A DNA stretch of 64,000 nt from assembly GCA_965226095.1 (NCBI GenBank), contig OZ245336.1, positions 1,482,871 through 1,546,870 of the forward strand, given 5' to 3'. The notes below the pieces were generated by a model. The model saw only the letters and a list, made by a program, of their open reading frames with translations, was not told where the DNA came from and searched no databases. Positions within the stretch are counted from its first letter, which is position 1; each line of letters opens with the position of its first letter. The stretch is from JANQSP01 sp965226095. Its GTDB lineage: Bacteria > Bdellovibrionota > Bdellovibrionia > Bdellovibrionales > UBA1609. A program made the position numbers and the translations under genes. Below are positions 1-9,489 of this stretch, piece by piece.

Positions 1-471
1 CGCAACACCACCAAAAGATCGAATCAAACCAACAATTGTACCTAGCAAACCAATCAACACACTAATATTTCCAAAGACAGCTAAAAAAGCAGTCCAACCT
101 TCAAAGCGTGGGGTTTCCCGTAAAACCGCCGCATCCATCGCTACCTGCACTTCTTCATCCGGTCTCTTATTCATCACCTGCACCAAACCCGCTTTCAAAG
201 TATTTGTTAAGGGCGCGGGACTGGTATCACAAAAGGCAACAGCCTGACGAACATTACCCTGCAACAGTAAGCCGAAAATGTTTTCACTCACATTGTCCTT
301 ATCCAGACTGAGAGTTTTTAAACTGAAAAACCTTTCAATAATTAAAAATAAGACCATAAAACCACAGGCGGCAATAAAATACATCGCAAAACCCCCTTCA
401 CAAAAGGCCTTACTGATAAAATTACCGCTGGCTTCACATTTATTTAACATTTCTATTGTTTTTTCTTCCAA
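1..471 (-). CDS. MotA/TolQ/ExbB-family proton channel subunit (partial, 3' end outside window)
   Basis: The first 157 codons are present; the frame runs off the left edge. The start is TTG at 471, preceded by AGGAGGT at good spacing and by an in-frame TAA, so the ATG further in (about residue 30) is less likely. A hydrophobic helix (YFIAACGFMVLFLIIERFF) is followed by a cytoplasmic stretch and then the family signature helix with GLLGTIVGLIRSF near the edge. In TolQ/ExbB/AglR proteins this segment lines the proton path and energises a periplasm-spanning machine. It is the last visible gene of the envelope operon, 50 bp after the FHA/TonB gene, and probably powers that complex. Which relative it is (AglR, TolQ or ExbB) cannot be decided here. 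Confidence 0.85.
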   Translation of the reverse strand, partial: MEEKTIEMLNKCEASGNFISKAFCEGGFAMYFIAACGFMVLFLIIERFFSLKTLSLDKDNVSENIFGLLLQGNVRQAVAFCDTSPAPLTNTLKAGLVQVMNKRPDEEVQVAMDAAVLRETPRFEGWTAFLAVFGNISVLIGLLGTIVGLIRSFGGVA

Positions 472-520
472 GGTCGTACCTCCTGTTAGTATTTAACCAT
501 AAAATAAACCCAAAATAAAA

Positions 521-2860
521 TTAAAAGACAAATGGCACACTCACTGAACCAATTTGTCCTTTTTGTAAACCTGTTCCTGTAAAACGCATGTTTTTTATCT
601 TACTCATTATACAGCGAGCCAATACAGCACTGTTTGATGTATTTTTCTTTGCTCTCACCTTTTGTACCCTCTCATTTATAATTTCCCATCCAACCAACAC
701 TGTACCTGAAATATCCGGATTATTCTGTCTAGCGGTACTAATACAGGATTCCAGTGTATATTTATGCCGTCGAATCACTCGCAAAATAGCATCTCGATCA
801 ATACCTCCATCAACAGCCAGATCAGAAACTCCAACTTCCAACTGTACTGAACCTTTACTACCCAAACTGCCACCTCGACCAGTGCCTCTACCACCGCCAC
901 CTCGACCTCTTGTTTTGATACCTGCCGACGCACCTAATAAAGCCGTACCTGTTCCACCAGCACCTGCATTTTTAAACTTTGTTCCAATACCATCTCCTTT
1001 ATAAGAATCTTTTTGCCCGGCAAATCCCGTTGCCTGATCCGCTAATCCTGCTAACTCCCCTGTACCGGAGTAAGCTTTATCCAATACAGTTTGAGTCCCT
1101 TTAGAACCAAATACCCCCAGCAAACCCATTTTAGTTGGATCCGGACGAGGAGGTTTAGGAGGAGCACCTGCTTTTTTAGTTTTTACTGATCCTCCAGGAC
1201 GAGCAGAAGTGATCGTTTTTTTCTTGGATTTGGCTTTAGGCTTGGGAGCTACTTGAGCAAGTTTTCCGGCCTTGCTCGGTTTTTTAATTCCAGTGATTTT
1301 CTTTTTTGGAGCCTTTTTTATAGGTACAGAAAACTCTCTTTTCTTTCTTACTTTCTTGGCCATTTTTAAACGAACCGGTGGACGATATTTTTTCTTAAAT
1401 TCAATAGTTACATTTCTGATACCTTCCTCTTCAAGATCCTCTTTCGAATCTAAAAACTGAGGAGAAAACAAACCAATATAAAATACCAGAAGACACATAA
1501 AAAAACAGGACATCATAATACCTGTCATCTCCGATGCACTAAAGTTAAATAGAGAACCCGTCAGTGCTGTTTGCACTCTATTGACGAAACGAACATATAC
1601 ACTTAAACAATTACCAAATTCCAATTTAATAAGTTGTTTTTGCTGTAAAGTCACACCACCTTGTGCATTCATTAAACCTTTGGACATTAATTGTTTTAAA
1701 GAATATTTACCCTGCTTATTAAATACTGTTGCTTGAACACCATCAGATATACCAATATTCACACTACTGTTGATTTCCAATAAAGGGTATTTAGGTATAC
1801 TCAATAAATTAGGTAAACAAATACTGGCTGTTGAATCGGATCCAAAACTGACTTCCTTTTCCTTATAAAAATGACTCATGTTAAGAATTCTTTCTTTCCA
1901 GGCAACAATAACTTCCACAATTGGACCACTTCCCAAGGATAAATTTTTATCCAAATCTTTAATAGAGCTGGGAGGGGCATAAGTTCCAAAATCAGCTGGA
2001 CGAATTTCTTCAGCTTGCTGTTCCATAGAAGAATCCGACAACTCCTGAAAAGAAGGTAAATCCTCAGGAATACCTTCAGTATTTATATTTTGCACAACTT
2101 CAGATGACTGAGCAGGAACCTGAAAAGAGGAGGATGGCGGTGGCGGCGGCTCAACATCTTGATCATCTTGAACCAACTTGGACGGTTTTATTGAAAATAC
2201 AGGATCCTGTGGTACTTCTTCCTTTGATTCCACATCTAAAGGAAAAGTAGGGACCGCACTTTCTGAACTTACAGCACTTTCTGAACTTACAGGACTTTCT
2301 GAACTTACAGGAGTTTCTGAACTTACAGCACTTTCTGAACTTACAGGACTTTCTGAACTTACAGGAGTTTCTGAACTTACAGGAGTTTCTGAACTTACAG
2401 GAGTTTCTGAACTTACAGGAGTTTCTGAACTTACAGGAGTTTCTTCAACTGCTGGTATGGGAGCAACTTCCTCTGTTGTTTCCTCAGATTTCTCACTGAT
2501 GAGTTCCTGGTCTTCGGAACTCTTTGGAGGTTGCTCAGGATCTGTACGAGCAAAAGGCACATTGATATAAAATTGAATATTAAAATTCCCAATAGTAATT
2601 TGATCTCCATGATTTAAAGGCTCTTCCAAAATTTTATGACCATTCACAAAAGTTCCAGTCGGGGAACCAAGATCAGAAATATAATATCCTGCACCTCTTT
2701 TTTCAATTAAGGTATGCCAATAACACACACTGGGATCAGACAACACCAAAGAAGGGCCGTCCTGACTACTTCCAATACTTATTTGATCAGCAAAAAATTG
2801 TTTATTACAATAAAGCTTTCCTGATCGAAATACTTTTAAAAACAATGGCTGATTGGCCAA
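521..2860 (-). CDS. FHA-domain / TonB-like (AgmX/PglI C-terminal) trans-envelope protein, GltG-like
   Basis: 779 aa. Residues about 20-95 form an FHA domain (SIGSSQDGPS, then SPTGTFVNG), although the usual GR is GS, so phosphothreonine binding is uncertain. Residues about 135-205 are a Ser/Glu/Pro hexapeptide array. A single membrane helix lies at about 443-465, followed by a very basic Lys/Pro-rich periplasmic linker and a Gly-rich stretch. The last 100 residues (DAILRVIRRHKYTLESCI, then GTVLVGWEI) match the AgmX/PglI C-terminal domain, a TonB-like periplasmic module. This cytoplasmic FHA - helix - TonB-like order is as in GltG of the Myxococcus gliding machine. It sits between the TPR genes and the TolQ-like gene, so it probably transmits energy from the channel to the outer membrane. 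The family call is firm; orthology to GltG is inference. Confidence 0.82.
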   Translation of the reverse strand: MANQPLFLKVFRSGKLYCNKQFFADQISIGSSQDGPSLVLSDPSVCYWHTLIEKRGAGYYISDLGSPTGTFVNGHKILEEPLNHGDQITIGNFNIQFYINVPFARTDPEQPPKSSEDQELISEKSEETTEEVAPIPAVEETPVSSETPVSSETPVSSETPVSSETPVSSESPVSSESAVSSETPVSSESPVSSESAVSSESAVPTFPLDVESKEEVPQDPVFSIKPSKLVQDDQDVEPPPPPSSSFQVPAQSSEVVQNINTEGIPEDLPSFQELSDSSMEQQAEEIRPADFGTYAPPSSIKDLDKNLSLGSGPIVEVIVAWKERILNMSHFYKEKEVSFGSDSTASICLPNLLSIPKYPLLEINSSVNIGISDGVQATVFNKQGKYSLKQLMSKGLMNAQGGVTLQQKQLIKLEFGNCLSVYVRFVNRVQTALTGSLFNFSASEMTGIMMSCFFMCLLVFYIGLFSPQFLDSKEDLEEEGIRNVTIEFKKKYRPPVRLKMAKKVRKKREFSVPIKKAPKKKITGIKKPSKAGKLAQVAPKPKAKSKKKTITSARPGGSVKTKKAGAPPKPPRPDPTKMGLLGVFGSKGTQTVLDKAYSGTGELAGLADQATGFAGQKDSYKGDGIGTKFKNAGAGGTGTALLGASAGIKTRGRGGGGRGTGRGGSLGSKGSVQLEVGVSDLAVDGGIDRDAILRVIRRHKYTLESCISTARQNNPDISGTVLVGWEIINERVQKVRAKKNTSNSAVLARCIMSKIKNMRFTGTGLQKGQIGSVSVPFVF
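2252..2449 (-). repeat. Tandem 18-bp coding repeat (11 units) in the FHA/TonB gene
   Basis: Eleven in-frame units of 18 bp encode SSETPV, SSESPV or SSESAV. Some adjacent units are identical at the DNA level, which points to recent slippage expansion. The protein segment is an acidic, disordered cytoplasmic linker between the FHA domain and the membrane helix. Confidence 0.93.
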
Positions 2861-2878
2861 AATACCCCCTAAAGTATT

Positions 2879-3160
2879 TTACATTTCCCTTGCGGTTCTT
2901 CGCATTTCTGGTAAAAAGTTTTTTCTAAACTTAATTAAGCGTCCATAATTAACATCTTTTTTTTGAAACAAATTAAAAATACCTGGACTGGATGGACCAC
3001 CATGCAATAACTCATCTTCAAAGTTAATAGTCACTTTCTTCGGTGTTCTTCTCTTACTTCTTTTTTTCTTAGCTTCCACTGTGCCAGATAAAAGAAATAA
3101 AGTTAAAGCAATAGAAAATAACCAACAATATTTTTTCTTTTTTGTTTTCATTTTAAACAC
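2879..3160 (-). CDS. Small secreted basic protein of the envelope operon
   Basis: 93 aa. A Lys-rich N-terminus and hydrophobic core (about residues 13-28) ending in TVEA form a signal peptide. The mature part begins with a run of Lys/Arg, followed by INFEDELLHGG and NYGRLIKFRKNFLPEMRRT. I recall similar short motifs (an acidic patch followed by a Leu/Ile-Arg-x-Asn-Phe-x-x-Glu-Met pattern) in small proteins of Agl/Glt-type clusters, but I cannot name an orthologue. It lies 18 bp upstream of the FHA/TonB gene and 6 bp downstream of a TPR gene, so it is certainly co-transcribed. The function is unknown; a periplasmic partner of the TonB-like domain is a guess. Confidence 0.75.
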   Translation of the reverse strand: MFKMKTKKKKYCWLFSIALTLFLLSGTVEAKKKRSKRRTPKKVTINFEDELLHGGPSSPGIFNLFQKKDVNYGRLIKFRKNFLPEMRRTAREM

Positions 3161-3166
3161 TCCATC

Positions 3167-4045
3167 TCATTTCATAGATTCCAAATATTTCTTTAAACTT
3201 CTAATCTTCCTGGTATAAAGTCCTGAGCTATCTAGGAAATCCACTCTCTTTAAAGTTTTTAAAGCTCGTTCTTTCTTTTTCAAATTTCTTCCTATAAGGA
3301 TAGCATGATTCATCACCAATTCCACTTCCTTTGGATTATTCTTAATTAACTCTCTAAAAACTCTATCAGCTTTTCTAAAATTTCCAGACCATGATAAAGC
3401 AACTGCATAATTGTTACCTGTCTTAACAACTTGAGGATGCGTTACAGACAACTCTTCTTTAGTACCATTATAAGCCAACCCTAAATAATCCAAAGCAGAA
3501 CGATAGTTATATCCTTGTATATATAAGGAACCTAAATTACCAGCCGCAAAAAAATTTTTTCTCTCATACTTTAAACTCTTTTTAAAAGATAATGCCGCTG
3601 TGTCTATCTCACCCTCCTTCAACAAAATCAAACCCATATTGTTATGTATAGAAGAGTTTTCAGAATAATATTTTAAAGCTCTGGTAAATATAATTTTAGC
3701 CATTTGATATCGACCTGTTTCCAAGTAGTAAGTGCCCAAACTTAACAAAGCTACTTTATTTTTAGAATCAAAATTTAAAATCCTGGCACCTAAAGCAGTA
3801 ATACGATCTTCATTTTCCCGGGTTTTCTTAATTTCTTTCAGTTCCTGTTCCCATTGTTTCACTTGTTGTTCTCTTATTCTCTTTCTGTCTTTTTCGCTTC
3901 TACCAACATCCACACTACTTACATCCCTGGAATCTTCAGCACCACCAACTTCAGCACCACCAACTTCAGGCATAAAAACTACAGCGATCATAAAAAATAA
4001 AAACATTTGTAAAAAACTCTTAAACACTTTTATACTCCCGACCAA
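3167..4045 (-). CDS. Secreted TPR protein, adventurous-gliding type
   Basis: 292 aa with an N-terminal hydrophobic signal or anchor (FLQMFLFFMIAVVFMPEVGG) and a highly charged segment. TPR helices follow from about residue 85 to 250 (NSKNKVALLSLGTYYLETGR; SSIHNNMGLILLKEGEIDTA; NFFAAGNLGSLYIQGYNYRS). The short repeat VGGAE-VGGAE near residues 29-38 is a local duplication. The start overlaps the end of the upstream large TPR gene by 16 bp, indicating translational coupling. TPR proteins of this size occur in Agl/Glt clusters as periplasmic scaffolds; the specific role here is inferred from context. Confidence 0.8.
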   Translation of the reverse strand: MVGSIKVFKSFLQMFLFFMIAVVFMPEVGGAEVGGAEDSRDVSSVDVGRSEKDRKRIREQQVKQWEQELKEIKKTRENEDRITALGARILNFDSKNKVALLSLGTYYLETGRYQMAKIIFTRALKYYSENSSIHNNMGLILLKEGEIDTAALSFKKSLKYERKNFFAAGNLGSLYIQGYNYRSALDYLGLAYNGTKEELSVTHPQVVKTGNNYAVALSWSGNFRKADRVFRELIKNNPKEVELVMNHAILIGRNLKKKERALKTLKRVDFLDSSGLYTRKIRSLKKYLESMK

Positions 4046-7000
4046 TCATAAAAAGTAACTGGCGAAACTGTTTGCCCTGTACTCAATGATGACTTATTAT
4101 ACTGGCTTAATTTATCCAAAGCTTTTTTGATCCATGTTGAATCATAATTATTTAATTGTTGAGATTTTTTGACAGCTAATTCATAGTTATTAACAGCCTC
4201 ATTCTTAAAGGGTTCAACAGTTTTTTGAAGTCCTGCCTTATACTGCTGGATCTCTGCTTTATTTAAACCTCTAGGAATAGGTGAATTATAAATCGCATCA
4301 CCAATATGATCAGAGGCAAGCCCAATTAAAACCAAAGATGCAATCACTTGTTCTCCACTATCATAACGAATAACTTTCTTTAATTCCTCCTTCAGTCTGG
4401 CTAAGAGGGCAAGCTTTTCTTTAACAACTTTTTGTTGCAACCGAGGGCTAGCTGGAATTTTAATTTTAATGAATCGAAGATAAGTATCGTATACTTTTAA
4501 AAACTCTGCCTGAGCAGCATAGTGGACACCTACCTTATATTTTTTATAAAGATTAACTGTTCTTTGATACCATACTTTAGATTGACTTATCTGACCTTTA
4601 GCTTTTTTAATTTCTGCAACTTTAAAAGCGGATTCCACTAAAGCCCTATGATCAGAAGAACCTCTATTTAAGAATTGATTATAATAAGAAACTGCTTTGG
4701 TAATATGACCTCGACGCTTAAGCATTTCTGCCAATAAATAAAGCGCTTGTGTTTTTTCCGCTTTTTTGGATTTTTTAAAGTACATTAAGTAGGCTTGCTC
4801 TGCCTGAGAATAGCGATTAAAACCATCATAGATCAAAGCTGAATTATACCAAAAATCTGCAGATACTTTATCATTAGGAAAAGCTTTAGCATAGGAAGAG
4901 AAAGCCTGAGCCGCCTTCATATATTGTCCCGTACTTTCGTAAATCCCCGGTGCTTCCTTTAATATGGATTGTTTTAATTTCTTACTGGTAGCTTTTCGAC
5001 TTTGTAATACTCTATTATAGATAGACAGAGCTTTCAGCATATCACCACTTTCTTTATAATAAAATCCAGCATTATAGTAAGCGTTTAACCGTAAAGGGGA
5101 CCCAGGATTATCATCTGCAAATCTCTGATACATCTCTGCTCCTTTAGCGTAATGTTTGTTTTTTACCATATCCTCAGCAGACTTTAATGCAATTTGAGAA
5201 ATGATTTTTTGAATATCTTTTGCAGAAGGAGAACGAGCAATCGTCGGATTTTTTAATAACTGAACAGCCGCCTCTTTTAAAGCTACAAAATCTTTTTTCG
5301 TATTGTGAATATCTAAAATCAAATTAGCTGCATACTCAGTATATTTACTACGAGGATATTTTCTAACAATGTGCCAAAAATGATCCAAAGCATCCTTATG
5401 ATGATTAAATTCATAATGAAACTCCCCTTTTTTATATATAATAGCCGGTATATTCGATTTAGAAGGAAAATGAGTGATATAGTAATCTGCCGCTTTCTGA
5501 AAAGTATGTATCGGTTGAGTAAAAGGAACAAACTCTGTTTTTTTATTCACTAATTTTTTAATCTGTTGAGAAGAAGGTAATACTTTTTCAAAAGCAAGCA
5601 CACTGTTTAAACTGGCCAATGCATAGTACTGACTCCTGTTATAGTTTTCCGCGAGATATTGATAATACTTTCCAGCTTGTGCATATCTTCCAATATCAAA
5701 GAGAAGTTCTGCATGAAAAAAATGCATTTGATCCGACTTCTTGGATTGTTTAAAATATTTATTATATAATTCATAGCCAAATAAAGCCTGGCCTTTTGCC
5801 ACTTTATCTCTTGTCTTACGGTAAGATTGGTGCATCTGTAAAGCATAGTTTCTCACAGTACTTTCCATCAGTGTTCTAGCTTTCACCAAGATTTGTGGCT
5901 CATGTTTGTTCAGCTTGGCCCAATTACTCGTTGGACCAAATCTCTCTAACCAGTACCTAAGCTCCTTTAAAAAAAATTGTCTGTTACCAGCTGAAGTATA
6001 AGCACGAATAATCTGATATTGATAATCATAAGCTCTGGAAGAGTTAGGTTGTTCAGAAATTAACTGTTTGAATGTAATACGTACTCCCTTTAAATGACCA
6101 GAATCCAGATAAGCCTCCGCTAGCCGCTTTAACATCTTCATAGCTTGAACAGAACTACCAGACTTCTTTTCAAAATAAGATAGTGCCAAATTCGGACTTC
6201 TTGTAGAATGACTATAAAACAAAACTAAATCATTTAAAGCTTCTTTTGCAAAATGCACAATTCCAGCGGCTTGAACACTCATGTTACCTCTTGCTTTTTG
6301 ACGATTCCCCTCTCTAATAATAGCTTCCATATTCACAAGCGCTCTATCCACCTGCCCAATGTTAAAGTAGCACCAAGCTAATTTATATAAAGCAAAAGAA
6401 TAAATTTTTAAACGAGGGTTCTTAACAATTCTTCTATAATAAGATAGTGCTTTTTTCCATTGAGATTGATTAAAATGATATTCCGCCAGTTCAAAATTTA
6501 CATCAGTAATATATTCACTTCTTGGAAATTTTTTAACCAGCCTCTCATAACTTTTTTTCCCATCAGTCAACCGACCTCTTTTAAAATAAGCAACACCTAA
6601 AAAAAACAAAACTTGATCTGTGTACTTATCTTTTGGAAATTGTCGGCGATAGGTTTCAAAAAGCTTAATCGATTTATCCACATACACAAAAGTGGACCTT
6701 AAATTAAGACGAGGTTTCTGAGCTCTTTGTTTTTTTATAAATCTCTTTATATCCTGATCATATTTTTCATATAAACGGTATTCGATGAGACGTACTTTTT
6801 CAATATAGAGACTTCCCAATCTTAAACGTAAATCTCTACGGGAACTGGTCTTAATCAAAGAAAATAATTGTTTAATTTCTGCGTTGATGACTTCCTCAAG
6901 AGCCGCTTCATCAGTGCCTTCTTCAAAGTACTGCCTGAATTGACGAGGTGGAGTAGCCACTTTAATGACCTGTCGCTTAATTCTACGAATAGTATCTTTG

Positions 7001-7230
7001 GACTTGGGAACTATGAGTTTTTTCCTTTGTAATCCAAATCGTCGATTTTTACCTCTTCGACGGGCAGCTGGTTCTCTGGAATTTAACCGATCATCTATTT
7101 GATCGATGGATTCCTCTACCTGAACATTCTGCATTTTATCCTCAGATACTTCTTCCGCATACAAAGGAATACAACCCAGTATAAAAACACATAGTGCAAA
7201 AAATTTACTTACAGCTTTCCATACCCACAT
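4030..7230 (-). CDS. Large periplasmic TPR-repeat protein of the envelope machine
   Basis: About 1066 aa. I chose the ATG at 7230, which begins MWVWKAVSKFF and gives a clean signal peptide ending in PLYA. The frame stays open upstream to 7320, but that would add 30 non-signal residues and overlap the previous gene by 116 bp instead of 26. The protein is almost entirely TPR-like helical pairs, for example TDQVLFFLGVAYFKRGRLTD, SEYITDVNFELAEYHFNQSQ and LRLNAYYNAGFYYKESGDM. Very long TPR proteins are typical of Agl/Glt clusters, where they bridge inner and outer membrane parts. Its place between two other TPR genes fits that role. I cannot assign a specific Glt letter. Confidence 0.85.
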   Translation of the reverse strand: MWVWKAVSKFFALCVFILGCIPLYAEEVSEDKMQNVQVEESIDQIDDRLNSREPAARRRGKNRRFGLQRKKLIVPKSKDTIRRIKRQVIKVATPPRQFRQYFEEGTDEAALEEVINAEIKQLFSLIKTSSRRDLRLRLGSLYIEKVRLIEYRLYEKYDQDIKRFIKKQRAQKPRLNLRSTFVYVDKSIKLFETYRRQFPKDKYTDQVLFFLGVAYFKRGRLTDGKKSYERLVKKFPRSEYITDVNFELAEYHFNQSQWKKALSYYRRIVKNPRLKIYSFALYKLAWCYFNIGQVDRALVNMEAIIREGNRQKARGNMSVQAAGIVHFAKEALNDLVLFYSHSTRSPNLALSYFEKKSGSSVQAMKMLKRLAEAYLDSGHLKGVRITFKQLISEQPNSSRAYDYQYQIIRAYTSAGNRQFFLKELRYWLERFGPTSNWAKLNKHEPQILVKARTLMESTVRNYALQMHQSYRKTRDKVAKGQALFGYELYNKYFKQSKKSDQMHFFHAELLFDIGRYAQAGKYYQYLAENYNRSQYYALASLNSVLAFEKVLPSSQQIKKLVNKKTEFVPFTQPIHTFQKAADYYITHFPSKSNIPAIIYKKGEFHYEFNHHKDALDHFWHIVRKYPRSKYTEYAANLILDIHNTKKDFVALKEAAVQLLKNPTIARSPSAKDIQKIISQIALKSAEDMVKNKHYAKGAEMYQRFADDNPGSPLRLNAYYNAGFYYKESGDMLKALSIYNRVLQSRKATSKKLKQSILKEAPGIYESTGQYMKAAQAFSSYAKAFPNDKVSADFWYNSALIYDGFNRYSQAEQAYLMYFKKSKKAEKTQALYLLAEMLKRRGHITKAVSYYNQFLNRGSSDHRALVESAFKVAEIKKAKGQISQSKVWYQRTVNLYKKYKVGVHYAAQAEFLKVYDTYLRFIKIKIPASPRLQQKVVKEKLALLARLKEELKKVIRYDSGEQVIASLVLIGLASDHIGDAIYNSPIPRGLNKAEIQQYKAGLQKTVEPFKNEAVNNYELAVKKSQQLNNYDSTWIKKALDKLSQYNKSSLSTGQTVSPVTFYDWSGV

Positions 7231-8737
7231 AATGATAATTCCCCAGTTCATCCAACCAATATTCCCCACCTTTAAAAGGCCAGTATTCATAACCATTTTG
7301 AATATAAAAACTACGATCAAATTCTTCTATACTGACTTTACCAACAGTTTTTTGAGCAATTTTTTTCTTTAAAAAACCCCTTTTATTTCTTAACAACTCA
7401 TATCGAAGATACTTCTCTTGATTAAAAAAATCTCTCAACTCATTTCGAATACCTTTTACCTGCCTCATTGCTATTTGACCGGCACCCTTTTGTGCCTTAA
7501 GTAATTCTTTTTTAATTAAAGAACTCGTGTAACGCCCCACTTGAGATCTTCTCCAGGATCCAGACAAATTATAAGTCATATCTCTTTGTTTTTTTAAACC
7601 TTTAATATATTGGTGCTGAGCCGCAAAGTCAGCTTCCCGAAGAATTCTACGGGATACCACCATAGGATAATCCACAGATCTGGATCCTTTATGTGGCCCT
7701 ACAGACAAGACTAAAGACTGATAATGGGATATAAAAGAGTGTCCTTGTTTTGTTAATTCATTCACCTTTGTATAAACAGGGTAATATATACTTTTAAATA
7801 AATCCAACACTTTACCCATTTCAAAATATTTACAAATATATAGATAAACAATCGCACGCAACAATAGAGATTCCGGTTGATAATGTTTGGAATAATACTC
7901 AGAATGCAAAGTCTGAAAATTCCCTAGAGCGGATCTTAATCTTCCAGCTCTTAATAAGGCCCAACTTCTTTCCAATAGGGTATCATGCCAAAAAGGAGAA
8001 TTTCTTGGAACCTGGTAGTAAGTATCCGCTGAAAGATTCCATTTTTTTCCTTGATAATAAGAACGCGCCCTTCCCATGATAGCTGACACCCTTAGATTAT
8101 CTGTATCTCTATTTGTCCGCTGACTTTCCAGGTTATTAAATACCCGAATCGCCCGATTAACTTGATTTAACTCTGCATAAGCCAAGCCAGAATTATATAA
8201 AGATTTATAAAACATGGAATGAGAAGATGGAATCATTGAAAAATGTTTAATTGCCTTTCTATAGTTACGTTTTCTCATCCAATATTCCCCTAAATAATAA
8301 TTAAGCAGAGGTTTTTGAGAGCTTGAAACATATCTTAAACTGTTATGAGCTATAGAATAATCTAAAATGGCCTCATTATGCAAAACAGTAGCCGCCAGTG
8401 CAATTTTTTGCAGACTGTTTCTGACATAACCTTTTGCTTTTGTACGCACTAAAATCTGAAATTGCTTAACTGCCGGAACATACAATCCCATATTATATAG
8501 ACTTAAGGCTAAATTATATCTTATTTTATCTTTATGTGCAGAAAACTTCTTATTTTCTAACAATAGAAACAAGGATTTAGAAGCAGTATGATAATCTCTG
8601 GCAAGCACTCTTCTGAAAGCGCTTCGCAATTGAACATTGGAACTATTGTATCCTTTTTTACTGGTTCTTTTCGCACCTGCACTAAAACTACAAAATAAAC
8701 AAACAGATACTAATAGCAGATAAATATTTTTTTTCAT
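7205..8737 (-). CDS. Secreted TPR protein of the envelope operon
   Basis: 510 aa. The signal peptide MKKNIYLLLVSVCLFCSF ends near SAGA. TPR-type repeats fill about residues 30-300 (KDKIRYNLALSLYNMGLYVP; SMFYKSLYNSGLAYAELNQV). The C-terminal third is charged and rich in Arg/Lys and aromatic residues (about 400-510), ending in an acidic/aromatic tail. The start overlaps the upstream beta-barrel gene by the classic ATGA, and the end overlaps the next TPR gene by 26 bp, so all three are translationally coupled. It is probably a periplasmic scaffold contacting the two beta-barrel proteins; this is inference. Confidence 0.82.
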   Translation of the reverse strand: MKKNIYLLLVSVCLFCSFSAGAKRTSKKGYNSSNVQLRSAFRRVLARDYHTASKSLFLLLENKKFSAHKDKIRYNLALSLYNMGLYVPAVKQFQILVRTKAKGYVRNSLQKIALAATVLHNEAILDYSIAHNSLRYVSSSQKPLLNYYLGEYWMRKRNYRKAIKHFSMIPSSHSMFYKSLYNSGLAYAELNQVNRAIRVFNNLESQRTNRDTDNLRVSAIMGRARSYYQGKKWNLSADTYYQVPRNSPFWHDTLLERSWALLRAGRLRSALGNFQTLHSEYYSKHYQPESLLLRAIVYLYICKYFEMGKVLDLFKSIYYPVYTKVNELTKQGHSFISHYQSLVLSVGPHKGSRSVDYPMVVSRRILREADFAAQHQYIKGLKKQRDMTYNLSGSWRRSQVGRYTSSLIKKELLKAQKGAGQIAMRQVKGIRNELRDFFNQEKYLRYELLRNKRGFLKKKIAQKTVGKVSIEEFDRSFYIQNGYEYWPFKGGEYWLDELGNYHYVGMESCK

Positions 8738-9483
8738 TGTGCTCTCACTGAAGGATAATAATAAATCAAACCAAGTGTAAATATACCATGCAATCTTATG
8801 TCCCAGTCTGTTTTAGTCTCCACAGGTGCATGTAATCGCAAATCCCATCTTAAGCCAAAATCCCTTGTAATGGCAAAAATCTGTCCCATACCTATAAGAG
8901 CCGTTGGCTCCCAAACAGTGCTAGTCATCCAACTCAGACCTCCACCAAAATTAAAAAAAGTATCAAAGGATAATACTTTTTTATTAAAGAACGCCGTTTT
9001 TCCATAAATAGGCATCCATTTATAGCTTAATCCAAAAAAAGCACCCGGAATGGAAACCTGATGCTCCCACTGCACATTAATGCCAAGACTTTCCAAATCA
9101 TTAACTACTCTTCTTGTATTAGAAAAAGTGTAATAAGCACTTAATTCCAAATTATGTTTCTCTAGCAGGTGATAAGATAAGTGCGCTTCCACACCCGGGC
9201 GTAAATAAAACTCACTGCTTAAAATAAAAACAGCAGAACTGGATAGTGAAAGTCGACCGGTTTTAGGCATAAAACGCCTTTGAATCACTGAAATATCTGA
9301 AAAAGGAATAAGATATACCAAGTCTTTAACACTTTTAATATCTTTTCTTCTTAGCTGTTCAACATGGTAACCATCTACAGATTCTACATCTTCTTCCAAT
9401 AGATCCACTTCTTCTTGTCCAAAAACCCAACAAGAAAAAGAAACAATAAAAAATAAAAATATAATTTTTTTAAACACAAACAC
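8734..9483 (-). CDS. Outer-membrane beta-barrel protein (Myxococcus-type OMP family)
   Basis: 249 aa. Signal peptide to about residue 22 (FIVSFSCWVFG), then an acidic segment and alternating amphipathic strands (GRLSLSSSAVFILSSEFYLR; NLELSAYYTFSNT; FFNFGGGLSWMTST). Residues 100-240 look like successive strands of a small 8-10 strand barrel. The pattern resembles the outer-membrane beta-barrel proteins found beside gliding genes in Myxococcus (GltA/GltB type). It lies 6 bp downstream of a second barrel gene of similar architecture and overlaps the next TPR gene by 4 bp. The last residue is Gln rather than Phe, so C-terminal barrel recognition would be atypical. Confidence 0.78.
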   Translation of the reverse strand: MFVFKKIIFLFFIVSFSCWVFGQEEVDLLEEDVESVDGYHVEQLRRKDIKSVKDLVYLIPFSDISVIQRRFMPKTGRLSLSSSAVFILSSEFYLRPGVEAHLSYHLLEKHNLELSAYYTFSNTRRVVNDLESLGINVQWEHQVSIPGAFFGLSYKWMPIYGKTAFFNKKVLSFDTFFNFGGGLSWMTSTVWEPTALIGMGQIFAITRDFGLRWDLRLHAPVETKTDWDIRLHGIFTLGLIYYYPSVRAQ

Positions 9484-9489
9484 TCTTTC

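Noticed and set aside
588..1004. Plus-strand open frame opposite the FHA/TonB gene
   Set aside because: It is antisense to a strongly supported gene, has low-complexity proline runs and no ribosome binding site.
2178..2570. Plus-strand open frame of SELTG repeats
   Set aside because: It is the mirror of the SSETPV coding array on the other strand.
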